Origin: Bog-473 sp963744225
GTDB taxonomy: Bacteria; Actinomycetota; Acidimicrobiia; Acidimicrobiales; RAAP-2
DNA: 64,000 nt
Direction of reading: 5' to 3'
Assembly: GCA_963744225.1 (NCBI GenBank)
Contig: CAVUSV010000001.1
Location: 1-64,000 of the forward strand
Shown: positions 60,495-64,000 of the stretch, piece after piece
Layout of the letters: each line of letters begins with the position of its first letter
How positions within the stretch are numbered: the first letter of the stretch is position 1
The notes under the pieces: generated by a model
Told to the model about the DNA's origin: nothing
What the model saw: the letters and a program-made list of their open reading frames with translations, nothing else
Database searches by the model: none
Program-made: the position numbers and the translations under genes

Positions 60495-62782
60495 GCGCCC
60501 GCGGAAGCGCCCGCGAGGGCATACAGCGTGGAGCGCTGCACGAGCGGCCGTCCGAGCGGCGCCACGATGGCCTCCAGCTCGTCGACGCCCATCCTCTGCC
60601 CGTGCTGCGCACCGGCAGCCCGTGAGATGTTCTCGTCCATCAGCGTGCCCCCGAGGTCGTTGACCCCGGCCTGCAACACCTGCCGCACGCCCTCGGCGCC
60701 CATCTTGACCCAGCTCACCTGGATGTTGTCGATATCACCCGCGTAGGCGATGCGGGCAACGGCGTGCATGAGCAGGGCCTCACGGAAAGTCGGGCCCCGC
60801 CGGGCCTTGCGTTGGAGGTAGATCGGGGTGGCCATGTGCACGAAGGGCAGCGGCACGAACTCAGTGAAGCCGCCGGTCTCACGCTGGAGGTCCCGGGTGC
60901 GCACCATGTGGCGGGCCCAGCTGATCGGCTGCTCCACCGAGCCGAACATGATCGTGATGTTGGAGCGCAGACCCACCGCGTGCGCGGTGCGGTGCGCCTC
61001 GAGCCACTCGTCCGTCGTGATCTTGTCGGGGCAGATGACGGCGCGCACGTCGTCGTCGAGGATCTCGGCCGCCGTGCCCGGGAGCGTCTTGAGCCCGGCC
61101 TCGCGCAGGCGCGTGAGGTACTCGGCCAGGGGGACCGCGGAACGCCGCGCTCCCTCGGTCACCTCCAGCGCGGTGAAGCCGTGGATGTGGATGGTGCTCG
61201 AGCCGGCCCGCACCGCCTCGAGCACGTGGAGGTAGTAGTCGCCGTCGAAGTTGGGATGGATGCCGCCCTGGAGGCACACCTCGGTCGCGCCTTCGGCCTC
61301 CGCCTCGACGATGCGCTGCGTGATCTCGTCGAGCTCGAGCAGATACGGGGCGCCCCGCAGGTTCAGTGACAGCGGGCCTTTGGAGAAGGCGCAGAAGCGG
61401 CACTTGAACGTGCAGACGTTCGTGTAGTTGATGTTGCGGTTCCGGACGTAGGTCACCGCATCGCCCACGGTCCGGCGGCGCAGGTCGTCGGCGACCTCGG
61501 CAACCATGCGCACCTCGGCTCCCCGGGCCCCGAAGAGGCTGACGATCTCCGCCAGGCCTACCTCCTGCCCGAGCCCGACGCCCGCCAGGACCTCGGCCAC
61601 CGCGCCGCCGCGGCCGGGTCGCGCCGACCCCGTGGCCGCCCGCAGCACGTCGGGCGGCAGCACCTCGCCGCCCGAACACCACACGGCGTCGCGCGCCAGT
61701 CCCTCGGCGTCGGAGGCATCGAGGATCGGGAAGCGCAGCGCGGGGTCGAGCCAGCGGGCCGGGTCGAGCGCGAACGTCGGGTACACGGTGAGCCGGGGCG
61801 CCAGGACATGGCCCGCCGCCTCGGTGGCGTCGCGCAGCACGTCGAGCGCCGGCCAGGCCCGCTCCGGGTTGACGTGGTCGGCCGTTACCGGGGAGACGCC
61901 ACCCCAGTCGTCGATGCCGGCATCGAGCAGCGGCGTCAGCGCGTCGGAGAGGTTCGGCGGCGCTTGGACGTGGACGGCGGGCGGGAGCACGAGCCGGGCC
62001 GCCGCGATGGCCCACTGCAGATCCTCGGGCGCGCAGGGCGCGGACCGCGCCATCGCCGTGCCCGGCTTGGGCAAGAAGTTCTGGACGATGACCTCTTGGA
62101 CGTGGCCGTGGCGGGCGTGCGACGCCGCGATGGCCCGCAGCGCCGCCAGCTGCCCGGGCCGGTCGTCGCCGATCCCGACCAGGATCCCCGTGGTGAAGGG
62201 GATGGCCAGCTCCCCGGCCGCCTCGAGCGTGGCCAGCCGGCGCGCCGGCGACTTGTCCGGCGCCCCGCGGTGCGCCGCCAGCCCTTCGGCCAACGATTCG
62301 AGCATCATCCCCTGGCTGGCCGCGACTTCGCGCAGACGGGCGAGCTCGTCGGGGAAGAGCGCGCCGGCATTGGCGTGGGGGAGCAGGCCGGTCTCCTCCA
62401 CCACCAGCCGGCACACGTGGGCGAGATAGTCGACCGTCGACTCGTGCCCCTGCGCGCGTAGCCAGTCCCGCGCCGCCGGGTAGCGCAGCTCGGGGCGCTC
62501 GCCCAACGTGAAGAGCGCCTCGTGGCACCCCGCGTCGCGTCCGGCCCGGGCGATGGTGAGGACCTCCTCCGGGGTGAGGTACGGCGAGGCGAGGCGGGCC
62601 GGCGCCTTGGCGAACGTGCAGTAGCCGCAGCGGTCGCGGCAGAGCATGGTGAGCGGGATGAAGACCTTGGGCGAGAAGGTGACCCGGCGGCCGTGCGCAC
62701 CGTCGCGCACCACCCGGGCCAGGGCCGTGAGATCGGCCAGGGGAGTGCGCAGGAGATCGGCGTCGGAGAGCATGGTGGCCAA
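60491..62782 (-). CDS. fbiC: 7,8-didemethyl-8-hydroxy-5-deazariboflavin (FO) synthase, CofG-CofH fusion
   Basis: 763 residues in one intact frame. The N-terminal CofG half has the radical SAM cluster C-x3-C-x2-C in MLCRDRCGYCTF (about residue 50). The C-terminal CofH half has NVCTFKCRFCAF (about residue 460), then CLQGGIHPNFDGDYYLHV. Both halves build the deazaflavin chromophore of coenzyme F420 from tyrosine and a flavin precursor. The fused form is typical of actinobacteria. It stops inside the LOG gene start and is one base downstream of pgl, so it sits in a minus-strand operon with gnd and pgl. Confidence 0.95.
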   Translation of the reverse strand: MATMLSDADLLRTPLADLTALARVVRDGAHGRRVTFSPKVFIPLTMLCRDRCGYCTFAKAPARLASPYLTPEEVLTIARAGRDAGCHEALFTLGERPELRYPAARDWLRAQGHESTVDYLAHVCRLVVEETGLLPHANAGALFPDELARLREVAASQGMMLESLAEGLAAHRGAPDKSPARRLATLEAAGELAIPFTTGILVGIGDDRPGQLAALRAIAASHARHGHVQEVIVQNFLPKPGTAMARSAPCAPEDLQWAIAAARLVLPPAVHVQAPPNLSDALTPLLDAGIDDWGGVSPVTADHVNPERAWPALDVLRDATEAAGHVLAPRLTVYPTFALDPARWLDPALRFPILDASDAEGLARDAVWCSGGEVLPPDVLRAATGSARPGRGGAVAEVLAGVGLGQEVGLAEIVSLFGARGAEVRMVAEVADDLRRRTVGDAVTYVRNRNINYTNVCTFKCRFCAFSKGPLSLNLRGAPYLLELDEITQRIVEAEAEGATEVCLQGGIHPNFDGDYYLHVLEAVRAGSSTIHIHGFTALEVTEGARRSAVPLAEYLTRLREAGLKTLPGTAAEILDDDVRAVICPDKITTDEWLEAHRTAHAVGLRSNITIMFGSVEQPISWARHMVRTRDLQRETGGFTEFVPLPFVHMATPIYLQRKARRGPTFREALLMHAVARIAYAGDIDNIQVSWVKMGAEGVRQVLQAGVNDLGGTLMDENISRAAGAQHGQRMGVDELEAIVAPLGRPLVQRSTLYALAGASAGA

Positions 62783-62783
62783 T

Positions 62784-63461
62784 CTAGGGGGCGTTTGCCG
62801 CCGCGGCAGCGTCCACGAGCCACAGCGTGTGGCCGGCGTGGACGCGGGCGGCCGGGATGTCCTCGCCGCGTTCCAGCGCAGCCACCGCGGCCGCCTTGGA
62901 GTCGCCGGCGACGGTGAAGATGGCCAGCCGGGCCGAATTGATCGCCGGCAGCGTCAGGGTGAGGCGCGGGTGCGGGTTACGCCCTTTGGGGTCCTCGGTC
63001 GCCCGCACCAGCTCGCCCGGGTCCGCCTGGAGGCTGGCGTCGCCTGGGAAGAGCGACGCCGTGTGCCCGTCCGCCCCCATGCCCAGATGGATGACGTCGA
63101 TGCCGGGCCCCGTCACCAGGTCGGCCATGATGCGCTGGTAGGCGGCCACGCACTCCTCGACCGGCCCCTCCGTTGGCATGGGGTTGAACGATCCGACGGA
63201 CCCCACGCGGTCGATCAGGGTCTCGTGAATGAGCCGCTGGTTGGCGTCTTCGTCATCGGGAGGGACCATGCGCTCGTCCCCGACGTAGATGTCGACGAGG
63301 GTCCAGTCGATGCCTTCGGTCGTCGCCAGCCGTTCGTAACACCGCCGCGCCGTGGGGCCGCCCGAGAGCACGAGTGCGAAGCGCGGGCCGGGGCGGGCCG
63401 CGAAGGCCTCGACCACCGCGTCGGCAAAGGCGCGCGGGATGTCGTCGACGACAGTGAGCAT
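62784..63461 (-). CDS. pgl: 6-phosphogluconolactonase
   Basis: 225 residues from ATG 63461. The NagB/DevB fold shows ALVLSGGPTARRCYERL, VDIYVGDERMVPPDDEDANQ (given as order only) and HLGMGADGHTASLFPG with the active-site His. It hydrolyses 6-phosphogluconolactone, the step before Gnd, whose gene lies 4 bases upstream. Upstream in-frame extension to 63524 overlaps gnd and is unlikely. Confidence 0.92.
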   Translation of the reverse strand: MLTVVDDIPRAFADAVVEAFAARPGPRFALVLSGGPTARRCYERLATTEGIDWTLVDIYVGDERMVPPDDEDANQRLIHETLIDRVGSVGSFNPMPTEGPVEECVAAYQRIMADLVTGPGIDVIHLGMGADGHTASLFPGDASLQADPGELVRATEDPKGRNPHPRLTLTLPAINSARLAIFTVAGDSKAAAVAALERGEDIPAARVHAGHTLWLVDAAAAANAP

Positions 63462-63465
63462 GGCG

Positions 63466-64000
63466 CTAGGGGCTCGGGGTTTCCGTCTCCATGCCCAGCT
63501 CGCCCGACTGCAGCACGACGGCATGCCCCCCGAACTGGTTGCGCAGGGCCGAGAGCATCTTGAGCTGGAACGCGTCGGGTTCCTGGGAGGCGAAGCGGGT
63601 GAAGAGCGACGTCGTGATCACCGGCGCCGGCACGCCGCGGTCGATGGCCTCCTGCGCCGTCCAGCGGCCCTCGCCGGAGTCGGCCACGACGCCCTTGATC
63701 TGGTCGAAGCCGGCCCCGGGCCGCAGCGCCCGCTCGGCCAGCTCGAGCAGCCAGGAACGCACGACCGACCCGTAGCGCCAGATGGAGGCGATCTCGTGCA
63801 GGTCGAGGCCGAATTCGCCGGCTTTCTCCATGATCTCGAAGCCCTCGGCGTAGGCCTGCATGAGCCCGTACTCGATCCCGTTGTGGACCATCTTGACGAA
63901 GTGCCCCGAGCCCACCGGCCCGACGTGGGCGTAGCCGCCCTCGGGGGCCAGGGTCACGAACGCGGGCTCCACCACCGCCACCGACTCCTTGGTGCCGCCC
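63466..64000 (-). CDS. gnd: 6-phosphogluconate dehydrogenase, C-terminal part
   Basis: The gene runs off the right edge; 178 codons are visible to TAG 63466. The substrate-binding block VGSGHFVKMVHNGIEYGLMQ carries the catalytic lysine, and DLHEIASIWRYGSVVRSWLL and FASQEPDAFQLKMLSALRNQ follow. The length and motifs suit the YqeC/GntZ-type (short) enzyme. It oxidatively decarboxylates 6-phosphogluconate. Adjacent pgl confirms the pathway. Confidence 0.93.
   Translation of the reverse strand, partial: GGTKESVAVVEPAFVTLAPEGGYAHVGPVGSGHFVKMVHNGIEYGLMQAYAEGFEIMEKAGEFGLDLHEIASIWRYGSVVRSWLLELAERALRPGAGFDQIKGVVADSGEGRWTAQEAIDRGVPAPVITTSLFTRFASQEPDAFQLKMLSALRNQFGGHAVVLQSGELGMETETPSP

Noticed and set aside
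60879..62528. Second long minus-strand frame inside fbiC
   Set aside because: It is an alternate frame of fbiC with Arg/Ala/Pro-rich composition and no motifs.

Overview
This 64 kb window is high-GC chromosomal DNA that looks actinobacterial, most likely class Acidimicrobiia. The evidence is a WhiB regulator, a fused CofG-CofH F420 synthase (FbiC), scpA-scpB-rluB next to aromatic amino acid genes, and two secreted proteins carrying GYWLV..DGGIF..FG repeats, which I associate with Acidimicrobiia from memory. No species can be named.

Left part (1-20 kb) is core chromosome. In order it holds the end of CTP synthase, a Nudix/XerD reading frame, a DksA-type zinc protein, an M50 protease, trpS (minus), scpA, scpB, a pseudouridine synthase, aroH, tyrA, an AroA-Cmk fusion and a PlsC-type acyltransferase. 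Next come a minus-strand HD protein/glycosyltransferase pair, ispH, a DUF512 radical SAM protein, der, a gamma carbonic anhydrase, two hydrolases and a GAF plus degenerate GGDEF protein. A tRNA-Pro(GGG) lies at 20.2 kb.

Middle part (20.3-35.3 kb) is accessory. A degraded second copy of the tRNA-Pro 3' half lies at 22.06 kb. The genes are surface-polymer or lipid related and many are broken: a GT-C transferase remnant, acyltransferase-3, a remnant of a polytopic membrane protein plus an intact low-GC protein that may be related, an acyl-CoA ligase, a secreted esterase and an SGNH hydrolase. There are also small Cys-rich proteins, WhiB, a tandem pair of paralogous small proteins, and an IS orfA remnant. 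Coding density is low.

Right part (35.3-64 kb) returns to core-like DNA. It starts with a large secreted CAP/TIG/polyproline/repeat protein and PspA, then haloalkane dehalogenase, an FAD oxidoreductase, a patatin, thiO-thiS, gltB-gltD and pgi. It continues with a MarR regulator, an NlpC/P60 hydrolase, a methyltransferase, a fatty acyl-CoA ligase and an RNA cyclic phosphodiesterase. It ends with a minus-strand run: gnd, pgl, fbiC, a LOG-family protein and a GYWLV-repeat amidase. The genes link central carbon metabolism (pgi, pgl, gnd), nitrogen assimilation (gltBD), F420 synthesis and cell-envelope remodelling.

An important caveat: single-base frame changes interrupt at least a dozen otherwise well conserved genes, including the normally essential trpS, ispH and der. 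The simplest reading is consensus indel error in the assembly, so for those genes I give the full span and the approximate shift position. The breaks in the accessory region look like real decay.
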